Assembly: GCA_018882935.1 (NCBI GenBank)
Contig: VERA01000018.1
Location: 1 to 41,810, forward strand
DNA length: 41,810 nt
Direction: 5' to 3'
Origin: Burkholderiaceae bacterium
GTDB lineage: Bacteria; Pseudomonadota; Gammaproteobacteria; Burkholderiales; Burkholderiaceae_D
Under the pieces are notes generated by a model. That model saw nothing but the letters and a program-made list of their open reading frames with translations. It did not search any database and had not been told where the DNA came from. Position 1 is the stretch's first letter, and each line of letters begins with the position of its first letter. The translations under genes were made by a program, and so were the position numbers. Below, in pieces: positions 17,588 through 25,295 of the stretch.

Positions 17588-17786
17588 CTGCCTCTCCTTG
17601 TGCAAGCGGATTCGGGACCTGATGACCCAGGCCGCACGCTATCGTCTCTTTATTCGGCACGAGATCGGAGAATTCAAGCTCGCACCAAACGATATCATGG
17701 CAATTGTGAAACAAACTACCGAATAACGCTACCCTTGCGATTCAAAGGGAATATTCGACTGAACCGAATTATCTATTTGAAAACAT

Positions 17787-18014
17787 TTATCGAAATAGCC
17801 AGCACCACAGGCCGACACACTCACCGCTCGCCAACTGAATCACAATATCGATTAAAGCGCCGATCAGCATAGCGGGCACCCCGAAATAAAGCATGATTAG
17901 TGCCCAGCCCGCCGCGGTCGGGCGCGGCTTGTCAAGATCGAGACCGCGTACCCGGTGGGCTGCTGCCTTTGTTTGGCTTAGCGGTCGGCTGTGCGGCCTG
18001 GCGGTTTGAGGCAT
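17787..18014 (-). CDS. Small membrane protein, unknown function
   Basis: The 75-residue ORF has a basic, polar N-terminal third, a DLDKPRPTAAGWAL transition, and one long hydrophobic stretch (LIMLYFGVPAMLIGALIDIVIQL) followed by a Cys/Trp-rich end, ECVGLWCWLFR. The composition looks like a genuine single-pass or hairpin membrane protein rather than a shadow frame, and no gene occupies the opposite strand. There is no good ribosome site at the ATG at 18014, and an internal start is possible. The family is not identified. Confidence 0.45.
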   Translation of the reverse strand: MPQTARPHSRPLSQTKAAAHRVRGLDLDKPRPTAAGWALIMLYFGVPAMLIGALIDIVIQLASGECVGLWCWLFR

Positions 18015-18097
18015 GTTTAACTGTCTTGATTAATGACTGCAACTGATTATATCGACCGCGATCACAGGTGTAACACACCATTAACTGTGCCGTAAGC

Positions 18098-19012
18098 ATG
18101 CAAATTATTTGGAACCAAACCTCGCGCGAGCGCTGGGACGCTGAACACGCCAGGCACAGCACGGTCATGCAGCAGCACTGGGTTTACGGTGCCAGTATGC
18201 GTCTGCCGGGTATGCAAACGCATCGCGCTGAAGTTGTGTTGAATGGGCGCAGCGTGGCGCTGGCGCAGTTTATTTGCAGGCGTTATGCGGGCATATTCGG
18301 CATAGCCCTTTGTACGCGCGGACCGATCTGGCTTGGCGATGTCGCCGATGCTGACAAGGCGCGAATTCAGCGCGCGCTCAAGCAGTCGTTGCCGATGGCA
18401 AGGCCACGCATCATTTTGTTTTCACCGGACCTGACCGACCCGCAGCATCCCAGCATGGCATCACTGACGCGGGTGCTGACTGGCTACTCAACGGTGATGT
18501 TAGATCTGTCGCAACCGCTGAGCGCATTGCGTGCGGGCTTGCATCCGTATTGGCGCAACCGTCTGTCGGCGGCAGAGCGATCGGGTTTGAAGCTGGCGGT
18601 GTTATCGCATGATTCGGCCGAGCTACCGCGCATACTCGCTGAAGAGCAAATTCAACGACAACGCAAACGATTTTATGCGCTACCACTGGGGTTCATCGAT
18701 CACTACTTCGAAGAGGGCGGCACGGAATCAGCACTGATTCTGCAAGCGAGCTGGCAGTCACGGCCGGTGGCAGTGATGCTTTTTTTAATTCACGGCAGCA
18801 GCGCTACGTATCAACTGGGTTGGAGTCAAGCGCAAGGGCGCGCGCTGAATGCGCACAACCTGATTTTGTGGAACGCGATCGAGCAGCTCAAGCAACGCGG
18901 TATCGACAAACTCGATCTCGGTGGCGTGAACACGCACGATCTACCGGGTATCTCGCGCTTCAAGATCAATACCGGTGGCGAAGTGATCACCTATGCCGGT
19001 GGCTATGTTTAA
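18098..19012 (+). CDS. FemAB/GNAT-like acyl- or aminoacyl-transferase
   Basis: The 304-residue protein resembles the FemAB-related GNAT proteins that transfer aminoacyl or acyl groups to cell-wall or other acceptors. The N-terminal part (1-140) carries QFICRRYAGIFGIALCTRGPIW, typical of the first GNAT-like half. The second half has LHPYWRNRLSAAERSGLKL, the ATYQLGWSQAQGRALNAHNL stretch and the strand DKLDLGGVNTHD, followed by a C-terminal FKINTGGEV. These follow the FemAB order in which a peptide precedes LGG and the final FK. Substrate is unknown. It stands alone, convergent with the methyltransferase gene. Confidence 0.75.
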   Translation: MQIIWNQTSRERWDAEHARHSTVMQQHWVYGASMRLPGMQTHRAEVVLNGRSVALAQFICRRYAGIFGIALCTRGPIWLGDVADADKARIQRALKQSLPMARPRIILFSPDLTDPQHPSMASLTRVLTGYSTVMLDLSQPLSALRAGLHPYWRNRLSAAERSGLKLAVLSHDSAELPRILAEEQIQRQRKRFYALPLGFIDHYFEEGGTESALILQASWQSRPVAVMLFLIHGSSATYQLGWSQAQGRALNAHNLILWNAIEQLKQRGIDKLDLGGVNTHDLPGISRFKINTGGEVITYAGGYV

Positions 19013-19068
19013 AATCGCAAGGTGCTGACAATGACACCATTTCCATTGTGTAGGTGTAGCCTAAGCTG

Positions 19069-19089
19069 CCAACAACGCCAGCGACATTT
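19069..19089 (+). repeat. Solitary partial copy of the hairpin-repeat family
   Basis: These 21 bases (CCAACAACGCC then AGCGACATTT) match 16702-16722 of the 80-bp array at 20 of 21 positions. The copy lies in the 89-base gap between the convergent transferase and methyltransferase genes, the same type of location as the main array. The right arm of the hairpin is absent here. Confidence 0.7.
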
Positions 19090-19101
19090 CATTAGAGGCT
19101 T

Positions 19102-19842
19102 TCAAGGAAAAGGGGCGCGATAGAGCCACACAGGCTTACCATCGACATTATTTAATTGCGCAGTCGGCTTCAATTCTTCGGCTAAAAATTCCAGACTGAC
19201 CAGCCAACTACCGGGGCGTAGTTCTGCCCTTGCCTTCTCGACAGCACGCGGCATGGTCTCGGGTCGTTGAAACAGGTACACCATGTCGTACTGCGACCAA
19301 TCGCTTTTCCACATATCGCCCTGGCGAATACTCGCCCAAGGGCAGCGCAGAGCAGTGAGGCCGCGAAGTGGCCAGCTCCATTCCACACCAAACAATGCAG
19401 CCCGCGGGTAAGCGGCGCGTAACGCGATCAAGCCATCTCCCAGCCCACAACCGGCATCCAGGATGCGCGCGCCGTCGGCCAAAGGCGCATGCGCTGACAG
19501 GCCATTCAAAGCAGCTGAAGGCGTCGGAAATAAAGGCGCGTCTCGCCACGCATTGACGGGGTAAACAATCGCTACCAGTAGCAGTGGCAGTAGCCATGCC
19601 CAGGCGGGTAGCACCACACTGCCCGAGATGAGCAAAGAGAGCGGAAAACCAGCGGCGATTGCCAACCGGCGCCAAAATGTCGCAGCAAATACCGACAACA
19701 TGACGCCCGCGAGGGTAGCCGCGGATACCGCTAGCCACGCCACCAGGTTCAACCGTAGTAGCACGCTGTACAGTACCCAACTGCCCGCCCACGCCAGCAG
19801 GGCCGGTATTGGCCAACGAAAAAAAGACGAGGCAGAATTCAC
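19102..19842 (-). CDS. Membrane-anchored SAM-dependent methyltransferase
   Basis: The N-terminal part has about four hydrophobic helices (for example IPALLAWAGSWVLYSVLLRL and AWLLPLLLVAIVYPVN). It is followed by a class I methyltransferase domain with motif I ILDAGCGLGDGLIALR, acidic motif II FGVEWSWPL and a MVYLFQRPE strand. Translation is placed at a GTG at 19842, giving 246 residues, because the longer frame runs into the divergent gene. TATAAT lies seven bases upstream of that GTG, so the transcript could be leaderless, which is inference. The acceptor is unknown, and membrane anchoring suggests a lipid, quinone or envelope target. Confidence 0.72.
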   Translation of the reverse strand: MNSASSFFRWPIPALLAWAGSWVLYSVLLRLNLVAWLAVSAATLAGVMLSVFAATFWRRLAIAAGFPLSLLISGSVVLPAWAWLLPLLLVAIVYPVNAWRDAPLFPTPSAALNGLSAHAPLADGARILDAGCGLGDGLIALRAAYPRAALFGVEWSWPLRGLTALRCPWASIRQGDMWKSDWSQYDMVYLFQRPETMPRAVEKARAELRPGSWLVSLEFLAEELKPTAQLNNVDGKPVWLYRAPFP

Positions 19843-19905
19843 GCGCGGATTATAGGCTGCCGTTAAAATGCAAGATGGTGCTGCTGCACATGAAAGGATA
19901 TTCCC

Positions 19906-20118
19906 ATGAAAGTGAAACAAATCCTCACCGGTGTCGAGCTGGTTATTGCCGATCTTGAGGTTGAGCTGAATGGCGAGCTACGCGCTTCGCATACTTTGTG
20001 CGCGCTGCTGAAAGACGATAACGGCAAAGAAATCGTCATCCCGTTAAATACGCCAGATGGTCGGCCGATTTTCATGAACCCTGAAAATGCTATCGCTGAG
20101 GGCTCTGTTAGCCACTAG
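19906..20118 (+). CDS. 70-residue conserved-looking protein, unknown function
   Basis: The ATG at 19906 follows AAGGA in good position. The product (MKVKQILTGVELVIADLEV at the start) is a soluble, acidic protein with three predicted beta strands around VELNGELRA, HTLCALLKDDNG and KEIVIPLNTPDG. There is no signal peptide or membrane segment. The family is not recognised. It stands between two minus-strand genes as a single-gene unit, divergent from the methyltransferase and convergent with the DUF1854 gene. Confidence 0.65.
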   Translation: MKVKQILTGVELVIADLEVELNGELRASHTLCALLKDDNGKEIVIPLNTPDGRPIFMNPENAIAEGSVSH

Positions 20119-20146
20119 CGGCGTGTGACAGCGCTGCTGTTTCGAT

Positions 20147-20644
20147 TTACAGAAAACGATCGAGCAGCTTCCGTGATCCGCGGTCGAGCGCGCGGATGTC
20201 ATGCACCCGGTAGGTCACGCCATGGCTGTCGGTAATAATTAACCCACCATCGCGCAGCCGGCGAATATCTTCTTCACCCTTCAGCACAAAGCTGTTCAGG
20301 CCACGATCAGTTTTTACTGTCCAGGTACTGGGCGTTGCAAACGTACTGACATCCACCAGACGCTCAATCACAGGTAAAAACTCGCGCTGCGCGATCTCTT
20401 GCTCGATCATGGCGCGGGTGTCGGCATCCAGCACGCGCAGTTGATCTATAAAGACCAGCTCATGGCCATCAACGCTCAGCAACGACACTTGCTCACCCGG
20501 CGCATCGATTGGGAAGGCCTGTGCCGGCACGACACCGACATGCACCTCGCCAGTCTCGTCGGTGAAGTTGAGCCGACCGTAGCTATCACGACGCAGCCGG
20601 TGCGCTACCGGCATCCATGCCTTGCCGCTGGATTCATCGATCAT
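20147..20644 (-). CDS. Cyanophycin-associated DUF1854 protein
   Basis: The 165-residue soluble protein has the DUF1854 pattern, with HRLRRDSYGRLNFTDE near the N-terminus, REFLPVIERLVDV centrally and WTVKTDRGLNSFVLKGEEDIRRL toward the C-terminus. Its ATG overlaps the TGA of the ABC transporter gene as ATGA (20641-20644), so the two are translationally coupled. This pair recurs beside cyanophycin synthetases in betaproteobacteria and is annotated as cyanophycin metabolism-associated, but the role of neither is known. The transporter is likely its functional partner. Confidence 0.88.
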   Translation of the reverse strand: MIDESSGKAWMPVAHRLRRDSYGRLNFTDETGEVHVGVVPAQAFPIDAPGEQVSLLSVDGHELVFIDQLRVLDADTRAMIEQEIAQREFLPVIERLVDVSTFATPSTWTVKTDRGLNSFVLKGEEDIRRLRDGGLIITDSHGVTYRVHDIRALDRGSRKLLDRFL

Positions 20645-22935
20645 GCGTTCCCCGCCTTTGCCAGAGGAATTCGCAGCGGATCCGGCGCTTCATCTTCAGT
20701 ATCTACGTTGCGTGCCTGCGCCTCGTACAGGCGCCAATAAGCCCCTTGCTGAGCGATCAGCTCATCATGCGAGCCGATCTCGACCACTTCGCCACGCTCG
20801 AGTACTACCAAGCGATCAGCTCGGCGAAGCGTAGACAAGCGGTGTGCAATCGCAATCGTGGTTCTACCTTTGACCAGGTTATCGAGCGCTTTTTGAATTT
20901 CTTTTTCAGTGGCGGTATCGACAGATGAGGTGGCCTCATCCAGCATCAAAATATGCGGGTTAATCAGCAAGGCGCGGGCAATCGAAATGCGCTGACGCTC
21001 GCCGCCGGAAAGACCCTGCCCTCGCTCACCGACGATGGAGTCATAGCCATGACGCAGTCGCAAAATGAATTCATGCGCGTGCGCGGCTCGTGCTGCAGCA
21101 ATTACCTCGGCGCGCGTTGCGTCCGGCTTGCCATACGCGATATTTTCAGCAATCGTGCCATGAAACAGGAAAGGCTCTTGCAGTACCAGGCCAATATGGC
21201 GACGATAATCTGCGACCGAGAAGCGGCGCAAATCAATACCATCGACCGTAATCGCGCCATCGGTCACATCGTAGAAACGGCAGATCAGGTTCACCAGCGT
21301 GCTCTTACCTGAACCACTGTGACCCACTAGACCGATCATTTCTCCCTGCCGGATTTCGAGATTAATGCCCTTCAAAATTCGACGGCTACCATAGCGGAAA
21401 CCGACATCACGAAGCGCGATGATGCCGGGTGCCTTGGCGACGGGTACCGGGTTCGCGGGCTCGGGCACGCTGGAGCTGTGATCCAGAATATCGAAAATAC
21501 GCTTGGCACCCGCGGCTGCTTTTTGTGTGTGCGACACAATGCGGCTCATGGTGTCGAGTCGGCCATAGAACCGACCGATGTAGGCAATAAACGCGACCAG
21601 CACACCCACGGTCACCCCGTGATTAATCACCAACCAGATACCGAAGCCCCACACAATCAGCAAGCCGACCTCGGTCAGCATGGTGACGGTAGGCGCGAAC
21701 AAACTCCAGGTACGGTTTAATTTGTCATTCACCGCGAGGTTGTGCATGTTCGCTTCACGGAAGCGCTGCGACTCACGGCCTTCTTGTGCAAAGGCTTTGA
21801 CGACACGAATGCCGGGAATGGTATCGGCGAGTACATTGGTCACATCACCCCAGATACGATCAATTTTTTCAAACCCGGTACGCAAGCGGTCACGTACCGA
21901 ATGAATCAACCACATAATCAGAGGTAGCGGCAACAGCGTGACTAAGGTCAGCCAGGGATTGATGGTAAACAGCACCACAGAGGTCATCGCCAGCAGCAGC
22001 ACATCAGTTGCAAAATCAAGCGCATGCAGAGACAGGAAAATACAAATACGGTCGGATTCATTACCGATACGCGCAATCAAATCCCCCGTACGTTTGGCGC
22101 CGAAATAATCCAGCGATAACGTCATCAGATGGTTGAAAGTGGCCGTACGCAAATGCGCACCGATACGCTCTGAGACGAGTGCAAGCAGATAGGTTCGCCA
22201 CCACCCAAGCCCCCATGCCAATAGCGCCGCCACCAATAAGCCTGACAGGTACAACACCACGTCTTGAGTATCAATTTGCGCGCCGGTTTGCTGGGGAATG
22301 AGAATCTCATCCATCAGCGGCATCGACAGATAGGGCGGCACCATCAATGCTGCCGTTGACGCCAACGTCAGGAAGAAACCCAGCAACAGTTGCATCTTGT
22401 AGGGTTTGGCAAAACGCCAAAGGCGCAGCAACACCCAGGTCGATACCGGCTCGAGCAGCTCGCGGTGACACACCGGGCATTCTTCACTTTGATCAGGCAG
22501 CAGCGCATGACAACTCGGGCAGCGCGCGCCGGCATCCTCCGGCGCCAAGGATTGCCCACCACGCGCGGCTTGTACTTTTTCAAAATGCTGAATGAAACGC
22601 AGCGCACTCACCTCTTGCGCCAGCGTGAACCGCCAATGCGCCAAGGCGCCGAGTTGATCATGCAGCGCAAGGGTGGCAACGCCGCCATGATCGGAATGAT
22701 GCAACGTCAATGCGGGTTGCAACGGCCACTCAGACCACCCGTCACCATCTGAATGGCTTATCATTCGCTCGGTTGTCAGCAGCAGGCGGCTGTTCGCAAA
22801 CTGCAGTGCGGGGTTCAGGTCCGGCTCGAGCGTGGCAATCACATGCTCGTGCGCGCGCAGAGGCGGCGGCTCTCGATGATCTTGCGGCGCAGGGTTTACA
22901 TTCCGTGCTGCGGGAGAAGAGGCACTAGGCGGCAT
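20641..22935 (-). CDS. Cyanophycin-associated ABC exporter-like protein with zinc ribbon
   Basis: The 764-residue half-transporter has an unusual N-terminal cytoplasmic domain (about 1-175) with a CPSC..CPVC zinc-ribbon-like motif near residues 142-165. It is followed by six membrane helices (about 180-460) and an ABC domain with Walker A GHSGSGKST (near 535), signature LSGGERQRIS, Walker B ILMLDEATSS and the switch His in AIAHRLST. It is the type I exporter fold and should act as a homodimer. It is divergent from cphA' and coupled to the DUF1854 gene, so a link to cyanophycin or its dipeptide products is plausible. Substrate and direction are unknown. Confidence 0.92.
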   Translation of the reverse strand: MPPSASSPAARNVNPAPQDHREPPPLRAHEHVIATLEPDLNPALQFANSRLLLTTERMISHSDGDGWSEWPLQPALTLHHSDHGGVATLALHDQLGALAHWRFTLAQEVSALRFIQHFEKVQAARGGQSLAPEDAGARCPSCHALLPDQSEECPVCHRELLEPVSTWVLLRLWRFAKPYKMQLLLGFFLTLASTAALMVPPYLSMPLMDEILIPQQTGAQIDTQDVVLYLSGLLVAALLAWGLGWWRTYLLALVSERIGAHLRTATFNHLMTLSLDYFGAKRTGDLIARIGNESDRICIFLSLHALDFATDVLLLAMTSVVLFTINPWLTLVTLLPLPLIMWLIHSVRDRLRTGFEKIDRIWGDVTNVLADTIPGIRVVKAFAQEGRESQRFREANMHNLAVNDKLNRTWSLFAPTVTMLTEVGLLIVWGFGIWLVINHGVTVGVLVAFIAYIGRFYGRLDTMSRIVSHTQKAAAGAKRIFDILDHSSSVPEPANPVPVAKAPGIIALRDVGFRYGSRRILKGINLEIRQGEMIGLVGHSGSGKSTLVNLICRFYDVTDGAITVDGIDLRRFSVADYRRHIGLVLQEPFLFHGTIAENIAYGKPDATRAEVIAAARAAHAHEFILRLRHGYDSIVGERGQGLSGGERQRISIARALLINPHILMLDEATSSVDTATEKEIQKALDNLVKGRTTIAIAHRLSTLRRADRLVVLERGEVVEIGSHDELIAQQGAYWRLYEAQARNVDTEDEAPDPLRIPLAKAGNA

Positions 22936-23081
22936 GAATCCGTCGTGGTTGTCGCGAGCTGATTATGAGATGAGTTGAACCGAAGCGATTTACCAATGTC
23001 GCACTCTGCGCATTGTCGCCGAAGTCGGCGGCCGAGTCCTAACAATCCGACATCTTACCTTTTTACCCAAACCCTGACCCG

Positions 23082-25292
23082 ATGAGCACATCCAACCCCG
23101 CTGTGATGCCACCTGGACCATTCGAAATTCAGGTCCCGCGCATCACCTTCCTGCGTGGTCCGAACATGTGGACCTACACCCCGGTGCTCGAAGCCTGGCT
23201 CGTTCTTGGCGTGCTGGAGGAGTGGCCGAGCAACCGGCAGCCTGGCTTTATTGACCGTTTATTGTCAGTTTTGCCACAGGTCGCTGCGCATCACTGTAGC
23301 CCCGGGGTTCCCTATGGTTTTGAGGAGCGGCTGCGTGACGGCACATGGATGGGTCATGTGCTTGAGCATGTGATCATTGAGCTGCTCGAGCTTTCCGGTC
23401 TTGAGGCGGGTTTTGGTCAGACCCGGGAAACCACCCGCTCTGGCACCTACCGTATGGTGTTTCGCGTACCAGACGAGACGGTCGGCCGTACTGCGTTCGA
23501 ATCCGGCCTCAAGCTACTGCATGCGGTAATCAACCAACAGCCATTCGAGATCGAGCCCGAGCTGGCGAAAATTCGCAAAGCGATCGACGAGTTTTACCTC
23601 GGCCCCTCAACAGCACACATCGTGGCCAGCGCCAAGAAACGCAAGATTCCGCATATTCGTCTCAACCAAGGCAACCTGGTGCAACTCGGCTACGGCGCAT
23701 TGCAAAACCGTATCTGGACTGCTGAGACCGACCTCACCAGTGCCATCGCTGAAGGCATCGCCGGCAATAAAGACCTCACCAAGTCGCTGCTGCGCAGCTG
23801 CGGCGTACCGGTGCCAAATGGCGAGGTAGTGCACAGCGTAGAAGCTGCATGGGAAGTGGCCGAGGACATTGGCTTGCCGGTGGTCGTTAAGCCGCGCGAC
23901 GGAAACCGAGGGCGTGGTGTAATGCTGAATCTGCGTACGCGCGAGGAGGTGGAATCAGCGTATGCGATTGCGCGTGCTGAAGACCCTGACGTGATTGTTG
24001 AGCGCTATATCGAAGGCGACGAGCATCGCGTGCTGGTGGTCGGCGGCAAAGTCATCGCAGTCTCGCGCGGTGAGAGTGCATGGGTTACCGGTGACGGCCA
24101 CTCAACTGTGGCAGAACTCATCGAGCAACAAATTAACAGCGACCCTCGCCGCGGTAATGCTGATATTCACCCGCTGGAAAAGCTGAACCCGATCACTAAT
24201 AGCGTCATTCAAGGTAACCTGAGACGGCAGCGCCTCACCACAGAGTCGGTACCAAGCAATGCGCAGCGCGTGCTGATTGCTGCCAACGGCAACCATGCGA
24301 TTGAATGTACTGACCTTATTCATCCTGATAATGCCTTCACCTGCGTGCTTGCGGCGCAGGTCATTGGGCTCGATATTGCCGGTATCGATATCGTTTGCAA
24401 AGATATCGCGCAGCCGCTCGAATCACAACGCGGTGCGGTGGTTGAAGTGAACGCGGGTCCCGGCTTGTTGATGCATCTGAAGCCGGCTCAAGGTGACGTG
24501 CGGCCCGTGGGTGATGCGATTGTCAGTCATCTGTTCCCTGAAGGTCAACGCGGTCGTATTCCGATTGTGGGTGTTGCAGGCAGCGAAGGCACCACGCCGA
24601 TCGCGCGGTTGGTTGCCTGGCTGATGCAACTTTCCGGCGCGCGCGTAGGGGTTGCGTGCAGCGAGGGATTGTTTGTTGGGGCGCGGCAGCTTGAGCGTGG
24701 TGATTGCGCGCACTGGGAGCCCGGCCAACGCTTGCTGATTAACCGAAATGTCGAGGCAGCAGTTTTTGAGAATAGTCCGATGTCGCTATTGACCGAGGGC
24801 CTGGCGTACGACCGCTGCTGGGTCGGTATTGTCACTGACAGCAAACCCGTTCCCGGGCTCGATGACGAGCTGATGACCGAAGCTGAGCATCGCTACAAAA
24901 TACTCCGCACGCAAATCGATGTCGTGCTGGAGACCGGCGCTGCCGTGCTGAACGCCGATGATGACACTGTGCTGGAGATGGCCAAGTTATCCGATGGCGA
25001 TGTGCTGCTGTACGCGCGTGATGGCAAGCATCCCGCGCTGGTAGCGCATCGTGAATCCGGGCGGCGTGTTCTGTTTCTGGAAGATGGATTTCTGGTGCGC
25101 GCTCATGGCAATGCCGTGGCCGATAAAATTAATCTCAGCCGCGACCTTAGCCCCGCCGCTGCCGCTTTGTCCCACGAAGTACTGATGGCTTCAATCGGTG
25201 CCGCATGGGCGCTCGGGCTCGAAGCACAACTGATTCGAACCGGTCTCGATACTTTCGGTACGGTTCAGCCCCAAACGCTGGTGATTGCATAA
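23082..25292 (+). CDS. cphA': Cyanophycin synthetase-like protein CphA'
   Basis: The 736-residue protein shares the N-domain and ATP-grasp domain of cyanophycin synthetase (LGPSTAHIV near 185, DLTKSLLRSCGVPVP near 235, VVKPRDGNRGRG near 268, VEVNAGPGL near 450). Its Mur-ligase-like domain is degenerate. The P-loop equivalent reads VAGSEGTTPI, with the lysine of GKTTT replaced by Thr, and the protein ends where the Mur C-lobe begins (LDTFGTVQPQTLVIA). The ATP-grasp half, which carries the Arg/Asp ligation chemistry in this family, appears intact. This matches the shorter CphA2/CphA' type that occurs alongside full CphA. It is three bases from cphA. Confidence 0.88.
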   Translation: MSTSNPAVMPPGPFEIQVPRITFLRGPNMWTYTPVLEAWLVLGVLEEWPSNRQPGFIDRLLSVLPQVAAHHCSPGVPYGFEERLRDGTWMGHVLEHVIIELLELSGLEAGFGQTRETTRSGTYRMVFRVPDETVGRTAFESGLKLLHAVINQQPFEIEPELAKIRKAIDEFYLGPSTAHIVASAKKRKIPHIRLNQGNLVQLGYGALQNRIWTAETDLTSAIAEGIAGNKDLTKSLLRSCGVPVPNGEVVHSVEAAWEVAEDIGLPVVVKPRDGNRGRGVMLNLRTREEVESAYAIARAEDPDVIVERYIEGDEHRVLVVGGKVIAVSRGESAWVTGDGHSTVAELIEQQINSDPRRGNADIHPLEKLNPITNSVIQGNLRRQRLTTESVPSNAQRVLIAANGNHAIECTDLIHPDNAFTCVLAAQVIGLDIAGIDIVCKDIAQPLESQRGAVVEVNAGPGLLMHLKPAQGDVRPVGDAIVSHLFPEGQRGRIPIVGVAGSEGTTPIARLVAWLMQLSGARVGVACSEGLFVGARQLERGDCAHWEPGQRLLINRNVEAAVFENSPMSLLTEGLAYDRCWVGIVTDSKPVPGLDDELMTEAEHRYKILRTQIDVVLETGAAVLNADDDTVLEMAKLSDGDVLLYARDGKHPALVAHRESGRRVLFLEDGFLVRAHGNAVADKINLSRDLSPAAAALSHEVLMASIGAAWALGLEAQLIRTGLDTFGTVQPQTLVIA

Positions 25293-25295
25293 CGC

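Noticed and set aside
17694-17720. A flagellar sigma-28-like promoter upstream of motA on the minus strand (TAGTTT, 11-base spacer, GCCATGAT).
   Set aside because: The match to the expected boxes is only about half of the positions, too weak to call, although the spacing is right.
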